NCBI GenBank assembly: GCA_000727475.1
Contig: KL647312.1
Span: 1,302,001 to 1,366,000, forward strand
Direction: 5' to 3'
DNA from: Sarcocystis neurona
Lineage: Eukaryota; Apicomplexa; Conoidasida; Eucoccidiorida; Sarcocystidae
Length of the DNA stretch: 64,000 bases
Shown here: positions 13,101 through 25,721 of the stretch, piece after piece
Position numbering within the stretch: the first letter of the stretch is position 1
Layout: each line of letters begins with the position of its first letter
Notes under the pieces: model-generated
What the model was told of the DNA's origin: nothing
The model's input: only the letters and a program-made list of their open reading frames with translations
Databases searched by the model: none
Translations under genes and position numbers: made by a program

Positions 13101-16100
13101 AGGCGAACGGCGACACGCTTGTAAACTGCGTATGAGATGTCTGCGGGGTTTGGTGCGAACCTTGCAGTCAGCTGGCAGAAGCTCCCTGTTCACAGACATC
13201 CGGGTCTTTCGTGGCTGGCCACTGTTGATAAGCAGCTTAATGAGACACGAAGTATTTGCCTGTCGCCCACCGTGTACGTCGGGGGCGGATGGCTGCTACT
13301 ATTGCAGTTCGTAGTGGTACTGCTGCTTCCTGTCCGCAGTTCTACGGTGCGCCAGGAGGTGCAGCTTCCCCAGGGGGAGAGTAGCTATTCAGTTGCGTCT
13401 TCGCAGCCCTTTTGTGCAAGTATATTGTTCTTCTCGCGTGCGAATCAGCCACTTTGACGCTGCTGTTCATATTCTGTTTCGGGGAAAGTGTACTGGGAGG
13501 GGCGTCCTGCGCTCGAGGCAATGCCGACACGTACACACGCATGCAATTTTGAGGTTAGGGCACTGTTGTGTACGTAGGGGCTTCAACATCGGTATTCGTC
13601 TCGTTGACGAGTTCCTCGCAAAGACGGGAATGGGCGGATGCGAGGACTTCAAACAAACGGCAGAGGTTATAGCAAAGGTAAGGAGCAGCGGTAGGGCACT
13701 GACAGGTGGAAGTGGCCGGCGTGAAAAAGCAGTGTGCACTCTCTGCACAAAGCAGCCGCGAGAGCAGCACGACTATTGAGGAAACTGAAACAGCAGTAAC
13801 CACTGCTGCACGGCAACGGGAGGGGCAAAAAGGCGTATACGTACAGACTCTCACGCCTGCGGAGCCACACATCCACAAGTAGACGCGTAAACACATTTAT
13901 CTCACAAGAACAATTCAGTCAAGTCAATAGCTCCAAGCGTGTAAGCAGGTTGGGGGGCAGCCGCAGGGGCACGACACAAAGAACACTAACGTCGATGTAT
14001 GAGTCTCGATTTCTCACCGTTTATACGCTTCGAAGCCAGCGCAGTCGGTGCGACATCTGCAGGAGTGTCTACCACAGGGTCAAAGACAGGAAGTGCATGG
14101 CAGCAGGACTGCTGTCACACTCGATCCTGCCTATTTGCTCCATGTGAAAAGGCGGTGCCATAATTCGAGAAACCTTTTCGTTCGACATAAAAATGACATC
14201 GCCTGCTGGGAATTCAGGCACTTTCTTCATACTTGACTTCGTTTGTACACACAGGTATAGTTTTTTGCCCGCAGGAACGTCCGCGTGCGTGCATTGCAAA
14301 TCGTCTACAGGCAGACATCTAGAGGAGCGAGGCTTAAAACGCTGTGCCACTCTTCGTTCCCCTGGCTACTGAAGCAGCTAATGTCGCTTGACAATAGCTG
14401 TGTAGTTTGCGATCCAGGTTTGCCGCAGTGGCAGATCGATGCTGGACTCGGCTCCCTTCCTCGTTTTTCTTAATGGGGAGGGTGCTCAGCCCTTACGGTA
14501 GTGCCTCCAGCAACACAGCGCTTCGTCTGCATCGGACCGTGTCGCTCTAGAAATTACCTGGTCAGAACAGGTTACTGCTGGACGGGTGAGGTGTGTGTGC
14601 ACTCTACATGCGTTTGTGCGATACACACAAAGTGGTGTTAGTGCTGCGCGTGGAGCTGAAAGATGTGCCCTTGGCACTACACGCACCCTGTTTTTTTTTT
14701 CGGCAGAAGTAAGTTCGCATCTGTGGTCAGAGAGCGGGCGTGGAAGCGCTGTAGGCACGAAAAATGGACGCAGTCGTGTGTACTCCTTTGTGAAAAACCA
14801 CCGTGGCCAGGCGGCAATGCCTGGTGTAGTTATCCCTGTTGATTTCTGGGAGACGACGTGCGATGGCCACGTAGCCTCATTCAAGATGTTTTTGCTGCGT
14901 ACGGTCTCTCTTCGTTCTTTGTTTGCGTCTGTGACGCACCTCTGTGTCAACCAAACTCTCCGCTGCTTGCCGCTTCTCTGTGCCTGTCTGGTGTTGCCGG
15001 CCGCAGCTCGGCTTCCGCTTGTTCCTGGGGGTGGCTGCCGACGTGACGAACTGGGACCCCGAGGAGACTGCGTGTTCTTTGATTCTTCATGAGAATCCAC
15101 TTGCAGACTTTGTTGAACTACCTCCGGCGCTTTCGCAGTTGCAATATTCCAGCCTTATTTGCGGCGTTATACGCGGAGCCCTCGAGCAGGTAGTGTTACC
15201 TCAGAAATGGCCCATCCTCGGTCTCAGTGGAGGACGACGTACATGAAAAACAGAATGGAATCGGTGCACAGCATATAATATATAGATGTATCATCTCAGC
15301 GGCGCGCACGACATCACGCGGGCAACGTAGACATACGTCCTCCCAGACACATGGCAGCGTGTGTCACCTTATGTGTTTTCAATACATTAGTCGATTACAC
15401 TTGTGCTCTCCCCAGGTTCTTTTGTTTTGGGGCACTCGGGTATCTAGTGCGTGGCCGCCTGTAGTGGTCTGTCCTTGTAAGGGCCTCTGCCGTTTTACCC
15501 TGTACCATCCTCGCATTTCGCCGCTGTCGATGTGGTGTCGGTGTGGGAGAGGCCGTCTGTTCACGGTATGGTATGGATCCGCTCCGCGCAGATCACGTAA
15601 GCTATCGGGCAATCTAGCCTGCGTAACTTAAGTACGCGACTGCAGAAATGACGTAATACTTCACAGGTGTACAGCTGTACGCATTTTTCCTCCCGAGCCC
15701 TGCGCTTTACTTGAAGGAGATTGTCGCGTACATTGCGGCAAGGCGGGCGACGCTGCTCGCTGAGATACGTCTTACTGAGGATAACATTGATAACAAACTG
15801 TGTTGATAGGGAAATGTGTGGCACGCGTAAAAGAGGCACCAAGCGTTGCTGGAAGTGCCGCAGCAGCTGTAAGGAACTGGAGGAACTTACTGACTGTCTG
15901 CCATTTTGACAGCTGCTGCTGAGGGGCACACCTTCAGCAGCATGACTTTGTCTCCCCTTCACCTCAGTAGTAATCCACCGGTCTCCTCGGGTCAAAGCAA
16001 AACTCCATAGCACAGACACCGCATGGACTGAACGACAGACCTGGGTGATGCGTCAAGGGAGCCTTCCCAACAAGTGAGAAGAGCCTGATGATGCAAAAGG

Positions 16101-16886
16101 GAGTGCGCGAGACATAAAGATCAGGACCAGTACCATTTTTTTGGTATGCAGAAGTACAGGGGCCCGGGGGGCGGTACCCTCTCCAATTTATACAGCCGAA
16201 ACCAGGAATTCGTTTCTTTGTGTCTAAAGCACCTGTGTATCCTCAAAGATCTGCGGGCACTTGTCTATCAGTACCTCCGTGTCACGCGGTGTATTTACCG
16301 TATGCATACACATAGGTCTTTGTTAACATGCTGGTTAAATAGTGAATTGTATCAGGTGGGCTGCGAGGCAGACCTGGTCTTCAGCAAGCTGCCCCGATCA
16401 CTTCAGCGCCAGTAGTGGGCCGTCCGGATTTCTTCCTTTCTGCAGCTGCACATGAAGGTGGACTGCCGCTTCGTTAAGGACATGCTAAGGGGAGACGACT
16501 GTTATGAAATAAGGCTGGAACTTGTGGAGGTAAATCTCGTCCGCATTCACTCGACTGTCGCGAACAAAAAACATGTGCGTGTAGACTCTGCACTCATCTA
16601 AGCGTGGTTACACCGTTGAGTGTGACGCTGGATAAAGTCACGAGGACACGCAGCAGGGCTATCGGGCGATACGGTCTTTCAGGAAGGATATAGCAGCCCT
16701 GCGATGGAGTTCCACATACAAGAACGTGTGTGTGTGCGTTTGAGTGTAGTAGGGTGTGGGACTGTAATTCCACATACTTGTGACCGTGTCTTCCAGGTGT
16801 GAATTAGAAAAAAGGTGTGCTTGTTGTTAAATGTGTGTTTTTTTTAGTTGCTGAAAGAGGAATTCATTGACGACGACGACAACTAG
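10178..16886 (+). CDS. BET3: TRAPP complex subunit 3 (BET3/TRAPPC3)
   Basis: This core subunit of the TRAPP tethering complex acts in ER-to-Golgi and intra-Golgi vesicle traffic as part of the Ypt1/Rab1 exchange factor. Six exons are read: 10178-10234 (or 10237), 11501-11598, 13578-13677, 15007-15189, 16446-16529 and 16848-16886. All introns are GT-AG with matching phases, giving 186 aa against about 180-195 in the family. Family landmarks are SELLSLTYGTLVTQLLKD, then GFNIGIRLVDEFLA, the helix ETA-type segment QTAEVIAK, TNWDPEE, NPLADFVELP, SSLICGVIRGALE and an acidic C-terminus (EEFIDDDDN). Cys73 in GGCEDF aligns with the Cys that carries the buried palmitate in mammalian Bet3. ATG 10178 follows a stop-containing leader, and its exon joins in frame to the conserved core. 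Exon 1 has two overlapping donors three bases apart. The introns are long and contain AT microsatellites. Confidence 0.93.
12834..12858. repeat. (AT)n microsatellite in BET3 intron 2
   Basis: About twelve AT units, flanked by ACACGTGTATATGT-type sequence. This is intronic simple sequence with no coding signal. Confidence 0.9.
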
Positions 16887-18605
16887 CTTGGCCGCTCCTG
16901 TGCCGCTGATACGTCGAAGTTCCTCTTGGCCGCACATCACGCTGGGAGCTGGGGGGGACGGGGGGGGAGGAAGGCGCAGTCTTATTAATAAGGACCAGTG
17001 CACACGCAAACCCGTAAACCCCTGATAGTATTGGTTGTGGCCTACGTAGTCATCGGTGTATATACACATTCGAAGGTGACTCATCACAAGGTTGCAGGCT
17101 TGCGCATAGAGAAGACACTCACACTTACGCGCGGGCGAGTGGAGATTTTCTCCTCTCCAACTAGGATATTTCTAAGTGTGTGGATGCATTCGCGCGCGGC
17201 TGGTGGACACACTGGCACCACAGTGGGGGCGACATCAGTGTGTCTCGCCTTGAGAACGCCTCAAGTCAACAGGAAAACTGTATCATCGTCTTTCTGAGCT
17301 CACTCTCGTGGTGAACTTGGCCTCTCGTATATTACTAGCCGCACCGCGCGTGCCAACGCGACACCGGTGTGTGCTTGTGAATTGCGGAGTGTGGCTGGCA
17401 GCGACGAGGATCAGCGGAGCTGACGCGCAGCTGTATTGCGATTTCTGGGCCGCGGTCGTACGCCCAGAGACATTTACTGCATTTCGCGACCTTGACAGCG
17501 TTCTTTCTGGATATTGAGGGCTCACTGTCTCAGTCGGCGCAGCGGATCGGGGAAATATTCGTCGGTTTCATCTGGCGAAGACTTACCAGCTGAAAATCTG
17601 ACAGCAGATATTAGCATGCGTAGGTGGGCAGAGATCGGTACGTATGCGTATATCAATTATGACATTCTAACATATATATATTGTGTGTATACACCTTGCA
17701 TGCGTGTTCGAGGTTGCTGGAGAAGGTCTTTTTCTCAAGGAGGCCAGGCGTATCAGGGGCATAACATGGAACTGCTCTGTAAACGCATAGGTCGCTTCCT
17801 TGTGAGTCACATCTGTACCTCATATAAAGGGCTGCAGACGGGAAAGTCTATATGGAAATCGCCAGATGGAGCTGCAGAGACGCATCACGCAGTCGTGAAA
17901 CAGCCTCCCACGTGTACCGCAGCAGCGTAAAGAGTACTAGTGCGGGAAGTGTTCCCTGAGAAGCGCGCCGGGCCTTCGTGGTACGTTAGTGGAAATACTG
18001 GCGGATCCATATTCATTGAAACTCGGGGTGCGCGTAGCCACTATCAGCTCGTACGCTTTCAAGTTGTCACACAGAATAATCGGCATGAGACTGCCACGAA
18101 GGGGAGACGAACGCGCTTTGCCAGGGCTCTACCGTACACCACTGCGCATTCGGTCGCAAAGCCAGTGAGCACGGAGCCTCCCGTAGGTGTTCGGGCACCG
18201 TCCACTCTACACGGCGTCATCACTGGCTTCGCAGCAGGCTTTGATAACGGTACCAATGTGGGTGTTTAGCGGGGCTTCTGGAGCTTCAGGCTTGCATTTG
18301 TCGCGCGTCTGTGTAGGACAGAGAGTGTCCCACATACCTGTGGCAATCAGTAAGAGGTGCTCAGTAATGGTCGCTCACACGTGTAGCACGTATCAGCGGT
18401 AGCCACTTCTTAAAAGGCTCCACGTCTTCAGGCTGAGATGTAGAGAGTCTTGCAGCTGAAGTCGCGTCTTCTCCATTAGTGTATCGGCCGCTCTTTCGTC
18501 TAACTTATTGCCCGACGCGGGTTTATGCTTCCATGTGAGCAGCTTCGGTCACAAAGGGGAGTCGGTAGAAGTAGGCATCGGCGGGCTACACTAACCTGCA
18601 GGTAG
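16887..18605. other. Region downstream of BET3 with one exon-like frame
   Basis: No gene was recognised. The best coding-like stretch is 17297-17517 (+). It is open for about 73 codons after a TTTCTGAG acceptor and reads through NLASRILLAAP and LYCDFWAAVV to a TGA. It could be an exon of a gene ending at 18839, but no family was recognised. A TATATA/TACGTA cluster lies near 17645-17690. Confidence 0.3.
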
Positions 18606-18839
18606 TGCCTGTGTGCCCGCTACTTGTGCGAAGTAAGTCGTATCAACGACTTACTTCGTGCGCATTACACGGACGAGCCGAACACCGCAGACGCGATAAT
18701 GCACGCTCTCAGGTACGGACTCCAGGCACAGTTGTCCAGTCACGCTGCGTCCACGTACAGCGTAGAACAATACATCACGAAGTATATGCGAACAAGCGTC
18801 TACTCAGAGTCTGTGGAGTTCCAAGGCCGGAGTGAATGA
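18606..18839 (+). CDS. Candidate terminal exon, unknown protein
   Basis: A frame open for about 77 codons begins at a possible acceptor (AG at 18604-18605) and ends at a TGA. The peptide has ordinary globular composition and looks helical (SRINDLLRAHYTDEP, then DAIMHALRYGLQAQL and SVEQYITKYM), unlike the low-complexity ORFs nearby. No initiator fits, so it would be the last exon of a gene whose upstream exons lie between BET3 and here. No family was recognised. A 12-bp perfect inverted repeat lies in its first part. It could also be a chance ORF. Confidence 0.3.
   Translation, partial: CLCARYLCEVSRINDLLRAHYTDEPNTADAIMHALRYGLQAQLSSHAASTYSVEQYITKYMRTSVYSESVEFQGRSE
18629..18658. repeat. Perfect 12-bp inverted repeat with 6-nt loop
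   Basis: The arms are 18629-18640 (CGAAGTAAGTCG) and 18647-18658 (CGACTTACTTCG), with loop TATCAA. G-U pairs could extend the stem outward in RNA. It overlaps the candidate exon ending at 18839. Confidence 0.85.
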
Positions 18840-19999
18840 CCAAGACGGGTTTCGACCGGCCAACTTAATGCGTCACAACACAAATGGAAACGCCAAAACT
18901 GACCCTCCGGAGCAGGAATTTGCATTTATTCTGACCGTTCAATTTCGAAACAGCATGCGCTTCACGTGCGTACATCCGTACAACAAAAAACAAACCCTAC
19001 CGCGTTTCGTTCTGGCAGACGGCAGCGGATAACACTCGCCACACCAGCACTGTGTCGGATAACTTTCAACCAATTCACAGGACTCGAGCGAGAGTGCACG
19101 CTAACTCACTTGCCTGTGCACACACTAGGGCGGAGGCGTCGGGCAGACTACCTACACGAAGTTCTCCTACAGTACACCAACCGTTCTTTTTCGTCGCGCC
19201 CTCTGTAGGCCCTCCAGGCCTTCCTCGACCGTAACAATGCAAAAAAACAAGTCCCAGACTTTATGTCCCGCACGGCCGACAAGGCTTGCCCGTAACACCT
19301 TTGAGCTATGCCCGCATACAAAACTTCCATCTGTCACGGCATTGTCGTCCCACGCAAACAACCCGAACACGTAATAATATTTCGAGCCTGTTTCGAATCC
19401 TTGTCAGTAATACCCCCCCATAATTCGCCATACCCGTATATACATAAGCGTGACTCGGCTTCGGGGAAACCTGCTGCACGACGTTACCGGTTCCGCAAAG
19501 CGTGTACAACGGGAAAGCTGGGGGCGCGTGCGACTCTCTGAGTGAACAGGTTTCTTACAGTTGCCTGAAACTTTCACGGCACGAACTAGTTCTCCTCTTC
19601 AATATTGTTCATGTCTTTGCTTGCGTCAGAACACTCTTCGCTGCTTCGAACGAGACTCCCTGATCTCTTCTCTGCGAAGAGACTTAGTAAAACATGTATT
19701 CTACCAAACTCGGCGACAAAAGAGATATGCTTACTTTTACGTAATACCCGCGGCTTATTCACGGGCAAAGGCGCACAGGAGCGGGCGCGCATGCGCAGCG
19801 CTGGTCCTGAAAGCGCGAATCCATGGCTTTCCATTCACGTATAAACTAGGAAATATGGAGCACGTAGGTGTTTGCAACAACGATATCGATAAAAATGCGT
19901 AGCTGCGCAACGAACACATCCAGGAGCGCGAAGAAACGTCTACAATTCCGGGTGCTTCCTTCCTTCTTTCACCGCGCTTCCTCGAGCGCATGTGCTTCT
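18840..19999. other. Spacer between convergent transcription units
   Basis: About 1.2 kb lies between the last plus-strand candidate and the 3' end of the minus-strand CTP synthase gene. Only short overlapping ORFs without motifs are seen. The 3' UTR of CTP synthase should fall here. Confidence 0.5.
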
Positions 20000-22900
20000 T
20001 CAATTAAGCTGCTCGTAAGTAGCTCCGCTTCGCAGAAATCCGTTGTACTTTCCAAGTCGCTCTTGTAGTTTCCCGGCGGCTGCCAAGATGAGGCCGAGGA
20101 AAAGTGGCGACGGTCTCAGAGGCCGAGAAGTAAACTCTGGATGATACTGCACACAGAGAAAGTAAGGGTGTCCTTGCAGCTCAGCAATCTCCATTCGTTG
20201 TCCCCTCTCGTTCTGACCCACGAAAGTGAGACCTTTTGCTTCCAGTGCTTTCACATAAAGCGGATTGACTTCGTATCGGTGTCTGTGCCGTTCGTCGACG
20301 ACAGGTTTTCCGTCGTACAAACGCGCAGCGAGTGACGCAGGATCTCGAATAATAGTGGCGCGTTTTCCCAGTCTCATGGTCCCCCCCACGTCGCTCTGCG
20401 TAGCTGATGTGTGCTCGGGCATCGCCACCACCACTGGATGGGCGCAGCAAGGATCAAACTCTTCAGAATTTGCATCCTTTAACTCGAGGACATCTCTGGC
20501 AAAATCAATAACTGCCGTCTGCATTCCCAGGCATATCCCAAGATAAGGTACGCCGCTGCGTCTGCAATACCCCGCTGAAGCAGCTTTTCCATTGATGCCG
20601 CGGTCGCCGAAGCCTCCCGGACACACAACGCCTTGAACCGACCGCAGTGCTTCCCACGCTGCATTATGCCCCTGCTGCTGCTCAACCGTGACACCTGAAG
20701 CTGAAGACGTACGCGCAGCATCAGATGACGGCGCCCCGTTAGCCTCAGCAGTAGACGACACAGCGGCAGCAACAGAAGTAGTTGCTCCGGCAGAAGGCTT
20801 TTCTAGCTCCGATGACTCAATCCATACGATGTCTAACAACACGCCTGCCTCCATCGCGCCGTGCTGCAGTGCCTTGACCACGGATAAATAAGAGTCTGCA
20901 AGTCCTGTATATTTTCCCACTATGCCAATGCGCACCCGCTCGGCCGGCGACGTCAGACGCTCAGCCATCATATTCCACTTCTGCAAAAGCGGAGGCAGCA
21001 CGCCTGGCTTCCCGGCTGAGACCACACGAGGTTCCAGTTGCAACAGCTGCAGCCAAGAGAAGCCCACATACACAGCAGTGACAGCCCGACCGTACGTAGT
21101 TGCAACAAACGCACCCCGTAGCAAGAACGTACAACACAAAACGGTCGGCGTCAAAAATGCCGGAGCTGCTCCGCGCTAGACGTGTTTAGCATCAAGCAAC
21201 GTAGAGTACAGTCGCCCCGTGCACGCAACAGCTAATGGGCTCGTTTCCGCAACTGTACGCAGCACAGGCAAGTAAGATTGCCGCGATTTTTCTCTACCAG
21301 GAGATTCAAGTCACCAGCTTCTGATCAAATACACAAAAAGTGCCGCCTTTCGTGGACTTCAGCTGCATTCAAATAGCGGCACAACGAAGATGAATGCGTA
21401 CGCTTTGAGCGAGTTAAAAAAACCTCTTCCACGCAAACGACACACTAGAGTGCGCAAAAATCCTTGGTGAAAACCTCCTTTCATGAAGCGCGCACGCTTT
21501 CAGATTTACTGCGTACAGGCTGAGAGTTACGAGTGCTACAGGAAAAGGCTGCGCTTCACCTGTTTCGACATCTGCGATACCACGACATGGAACCCAACAC
21601 CAAAGACGTGTCCTGGCTGTGTACAGCATCATTTTCTAAAATACTGCAGCCACATCACCAGCGCGGTCAAACGTTCTTACCTTGCATATTGACGCGGCCA
21701 CACCTTGCTCGTGAAGCACTTGAGGAACGCAGTAGGTGCTGGAAACGTTGTGAACGCTTATCACCTGCACCGTAAACACGCACGGCATGAATACACCTCC
21801 CGTCACCAATAAAGGGCGTTTTCTTCGATTTTCGCTCAGAGAAAAGCATGTGTCTCTAATCGGCTCCATGTACGTCCGTAGCTTTACCCCGCCAAAAAAC
21901 CATATACATTCATTCGGCGAAAGACACAACGGAAATGTGCTTGGGCCTCAGATTATTTACGCGAACTAATGGTAAACGTATCATACATACGGACGACTGC
22001 GTTCACATATGCCGCGAAGTGCGGCGTCGCTATGGAAATAGACCTAAAACTTGAAGGCAAAAACAGGGAACCCTGCTTGCTATATTAGAGCAACGGCGTA
22101 AAGGGAGAAAACGGCGCTCCACGCATGACTTTTGCTACTGTCTGCGAGAGCTACACGAAAACGACTTTTGGCGCAGGCTGGAAAAGCCGATATATGGTCC
22201 TTTTTTGCAAGCCTTCAGCCACGACATGAGCGTATCCACCCAACAGCAACCGCAGGCCGGCAACGGAGCAGAGCTCTGCTACGCAGGAGACTGCCTTCCC
22301 GCGCTTGCCTTTAAACCTTGTGTTGACACATGCGTTTGCTTGTGGAAACCTGCCGGAAAGCGCAAGGTACTTTTCGCGTCTGCACGTCTGCATACAATAG
22401 TAGGTACGCTCAACATGCACAACTGAACATACTTCTTCCTCTAGTGACCCTTCTCGGCATACATCCTGTAGAACCCCACGAGGATGACGAAGCACCACGC
22501 AAGGCCCTGTAGTACGAAGAGCTGCACCGCGACTAGCTGCTGAGACCGCTGGTGCGGCACGCGACCGCCAGCAATACTCAATCGCGAAACCTGGAAGACA
22601 ACCGGGCGTACGAGTCTCACCTCTAAAGATCGACTCGTGGTAGACAGTGAGTGCAAAGTACCCGGACCAGCTCCGTTTACACAGCTACGTTTATTCATCC
22701 AAACCAGGCAAGATGCGCACCCACCACATGTCGTGTTCACCCGCTAACAGTGAAAAAGAGGAGCAGAACTTCAACCATTCATTAGAATCTACGACGAGCA
22801 ATCCCCTGAGCGATGAAGGCTCCTCCTACGTAGGACCCCTGCATTGAACAGTCTGTTTTCGAAGATGTCCGGTGGAAGCGAGACCACCGCATGCCCCCTA

Positions 22901-25721
22901 GCGTCTGAACGAGCAGCAACAAAAGAACGTCGAAAAACGTCACTTTTACGTAAGAAGGAAATGGAAAACCACACTAGGCTATGTTTCACCATCCCTCGAA
23001 AGTCTTTCTAATTTCTTCAGCAGCTGCCTAAACACTCTGGTATGACGCTGTAAGCGCCGCAACCGCGTGTGAGTATGGAACCTCGGGCAGACGCTCGCGC
23101 CTAATTAACGCACGTACAGCGCAACAGCTTCTTTGCAAGGCTGTGTAGCTTACTCCCTCACACCTACTGAAACCACGTCCATCGGGTTCATGGGCTGCCT
23201 CTCTCTAGTTCGCTAGTTCAGCTAAGTGTACTCTTCTGGTAGTGGTCAGCAGCCCTGTGGAAGCTCAGGATGCAGCCGCACGCGTGCATCAGTCCCACAA
23301 CAGACGTACATGTTCAGGCAAAACCTGAGAAAAGAGGGCGATCTTCGCTCGACTGGCCTCGCCCAGCATTGTCTCGCACCGGCAGAATATCATATCTGGC
23401 TTTAATCCCGCCATCCGCAGCTCCTGTACGCACGTACCCCGTCCGCACAGCAAAGCTCAAAACACATCACCCACCGGAACAAATACACTTGCATGCCTGT
23501 GCACTTGCACCTATACACGTACGAGGGGCGACGAACGTATACACACGCGTCCTATATACATTTATTCACGATAGAAGTTCTGACATGTGCACACGTATAC
23601 GTACGGGGAAGCAGCACACACACATCCAGGCATATGTAGACACGTATAAACACATGGACGCGTGTCCACGGAGCGCGCCAAATCTACACACCGACATCTA
23701 TATACGCAGATAGACACACACACACACACACACATACGTGAATACACAGACGCGGACAGAGAGAAGCTGCACATCAGAAGTGAGACGCAGAACTCGATGT
23801 GCCCCGTGTGGTTCCTGCTGCTACGTCAGTCTCAACGTCGCAGAGGACCTCCGGCCGTTCGCACGCCACCGCTACCTGTTGAGAACGCTTACGCTTACTA
23901 CGCCGATCTGCAGATGCTTCTCAACGACAAGAAGTCACCGCAGGAAACGCGCGTCACTGCTCTGGCACGCGGCGCTTCCCTAATGACAATATATCCCGTC
24001 CCTGCAGCAAAGCAGCGTCACTACGAACTGGTCAATGTAACGCCTTCTTTTCTGTGCTTGTGCGCGAAAGACTGCTTTACCGTCTCTGGAGGACTTCCCC
24101 GTGTGTCACCCTCATACCTTGACGCCGTGCTGCGTCGGTTTGGTTTTCTGTTCTCCGCTGACGGTCGGGACGTACGAGACGTGGCAGAGACAGAAGTTCC
24201 CAGGGCCGACTCTGCGGCAGAACTGCTGCAGTGCTTCGAGGTAAAGAGCACTCTCGATGTCCCCCACTGTCCCTCCCACTTCCACGAGACAAACATCTGG
24301 GGGTGCGCTGCTGCTGCTGCTGTCCAGGTTATCTTCCACCGGCAGGCGGGCGACTCGCGCCAGCCACTGCTGCACTGCGTCAGTCACCTGCGGTACCACC
24401 TGGACGGTCTTGCCCAGGTACGCCCCGCGTCGCTCGCTAGCTAGCACACTCTGAAAGAGTTTTCCCGAAGTCAGGTTGTGCACCTTCGACAGGGTCACGT
24501 CTAAAAATCTCTCGTAATTCCCCAGGTCCAGATCCACCTCCCCTCCGTCCTCCAGGACATACACCTCCCCGTGCTCGTACGGAGACATCGTCCCTGCATC
24601 CACGTTAAGGTAGGGATCCACCTTGATGGCTGTCACCCGAAGACCGAGAGCCTTCAACGTCACGCCTGCGGAGGAGGGAAAAGAGAAGGAACACGCAGGA
24701 CGAACAGACGCTCGAGATGACGTGGCGCAGCAGCTGCAAGCCCAACGGCACGTCGTGGGAACGCCGCTGGCGCGCCAGATATTGGAAGAGCGGGACGGCA
24801 ATAGCGCAGACGCAAGGTACACAAGGAGAAATACGCAGGAAGAAGAAAAGAACAACATTCGCATCAGACGCCTGAAAAAGGAGTCGCGAACACAAAGATC
24901 ATCCCAGCCACAACACACTGGGAAGTACCTGCACAACTTACGGCCAGCAAACAGTACTTCTTCCCAGAAACTCACCCACAACGTAACAAACACACATGAG
25001 AAAACACACCGGAAAAAGGAAGGACTACCCTCGCATAGTCAGTACACCTGTTTCCGCGGCCGTACACCGGAAGCGATGAAAAGTCTGCACCGATGGCAAC
25101 GGGAGTAAACGAGGAAGGAGCACGCATACTGCTTCTGCGGAAGAAGGCATCCTGAAATCGTGTACGCCTCTCAGAGCCAGCAACCTGTCCACATCTTTCG
25201 GGTTGTAGCTGAGTTTCGGCGCAGTGTGCCTGCAAATGCATAACACCCCCTTGAATGACCCCCTCAGCTGGACCTTCTTGCTGAGTCGCATCACAACCTG
25301 GACACCATGACGTTTTACAAGGTACACGTTCGGAGTGCGCACCTGCAATTGTAACAAACCCCAGAAGAACAGCAACAGAAGCAGCAGCAACGGGAATTCC
25401 CCCCCTCAGGCTGCACCCCCAGAAGTTGCAGCTGCACCGTGACCATTTGATTCGCCTCTGTCCCAGTACCTACACGAGTAGCATTAATAAGAGACGCGAG
25501 GACAGAGTCTCACCGATGCTGCTGATGGTAGTTCCCTTTCCCAAGCCGCTCAGGGTGCCCCCTGTTACCACTAAATACTTAATTCCCTTTTCATTGGGAC
25601 CATCCGCGCCCTGATAGGGACCTCTGGGGGATGCATCGCGTGGAGAAGAGTGGCTGCTAACGCCATTCACTTCCAACGGAGGAACGCCCGCTGCGGCGGT
25701 TGTCGTGTTTATCCATGCCAT
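20000..25721 (-). CDS. CTP synthase (glutamine-hydrolysing)
   Basis: The enzyme makes CTP from UTP, ATP and glutamine, the last step of de novo pyrimidine nucleotide synthesis in the cytosol. Minus-strand exons are 25721-25514, 24665-24118, 23423-23310, 21764-21681 and 21046-20000. All junctions are GT-AG and in phase, giving 666 aa. The N-terminal synthetase domain has the P-loop [10 protein letters not shown] (residues 54-63), [30 protein letters not shown] and [11 protein letters not shown]. The C-terminal class I amidotransferase domain has GGFGDRG, the nucleophile Cys490 in GICLGMQ, and His620/Glu622 in YHPEF, so the catalytic triad is intact. About 50 extra Ala/Ser-rich residues (about 399-448) sit between the domain's first strands and the conserved VCPGGFG. 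The frame stays open upstream to an ATG at 25964, which would add 81 Ala-rich residues. ATG 25721 is preferred because a short leader precedes the P-loop, but this is not certain. Confidence 0.95.
22441..22590 (-). CDS. Exon-like ORF inside CTP synthase intron 3
   Basis: A 49-codon frame follows a strong acceptor (GGTTGTCTTCCAG) and ends in TAG. It encodes a basic segment ([11 protein letters not shown]), one clear membrane-spanning stretch ([20 protein letters not shown]) and a short tail, [10 protein letters not shown]. That is the look of a terminal exon of a small tail-anchored membrane protein. It lies on the same strand within the intron between CTP synthase exons 3 and 4. It could be a nested gene, an alternative 3' exon or chance. 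No family was recognised and no upstream exon was established. Confidence 0.3.
   Translation of the reverse strand, partial: VSRLSIAGGRVPHQRSQQLVAVQLFVLQGLAWCFVILVGFYRMYAEKGH
23713..23734. repeat. (AC)n microsatellite
   Basis: About eleven AC units in CTP synthase intron 2. Short TACGTATA/ACGCGT-type motifs surround it. Confidence 0.9.

Noticed and set aside
20141..20891. Several plus-strand ORFs over the CTP synthase last exon.
   Set aside because: They are antisense shadows of a strongly conserved coding exon.
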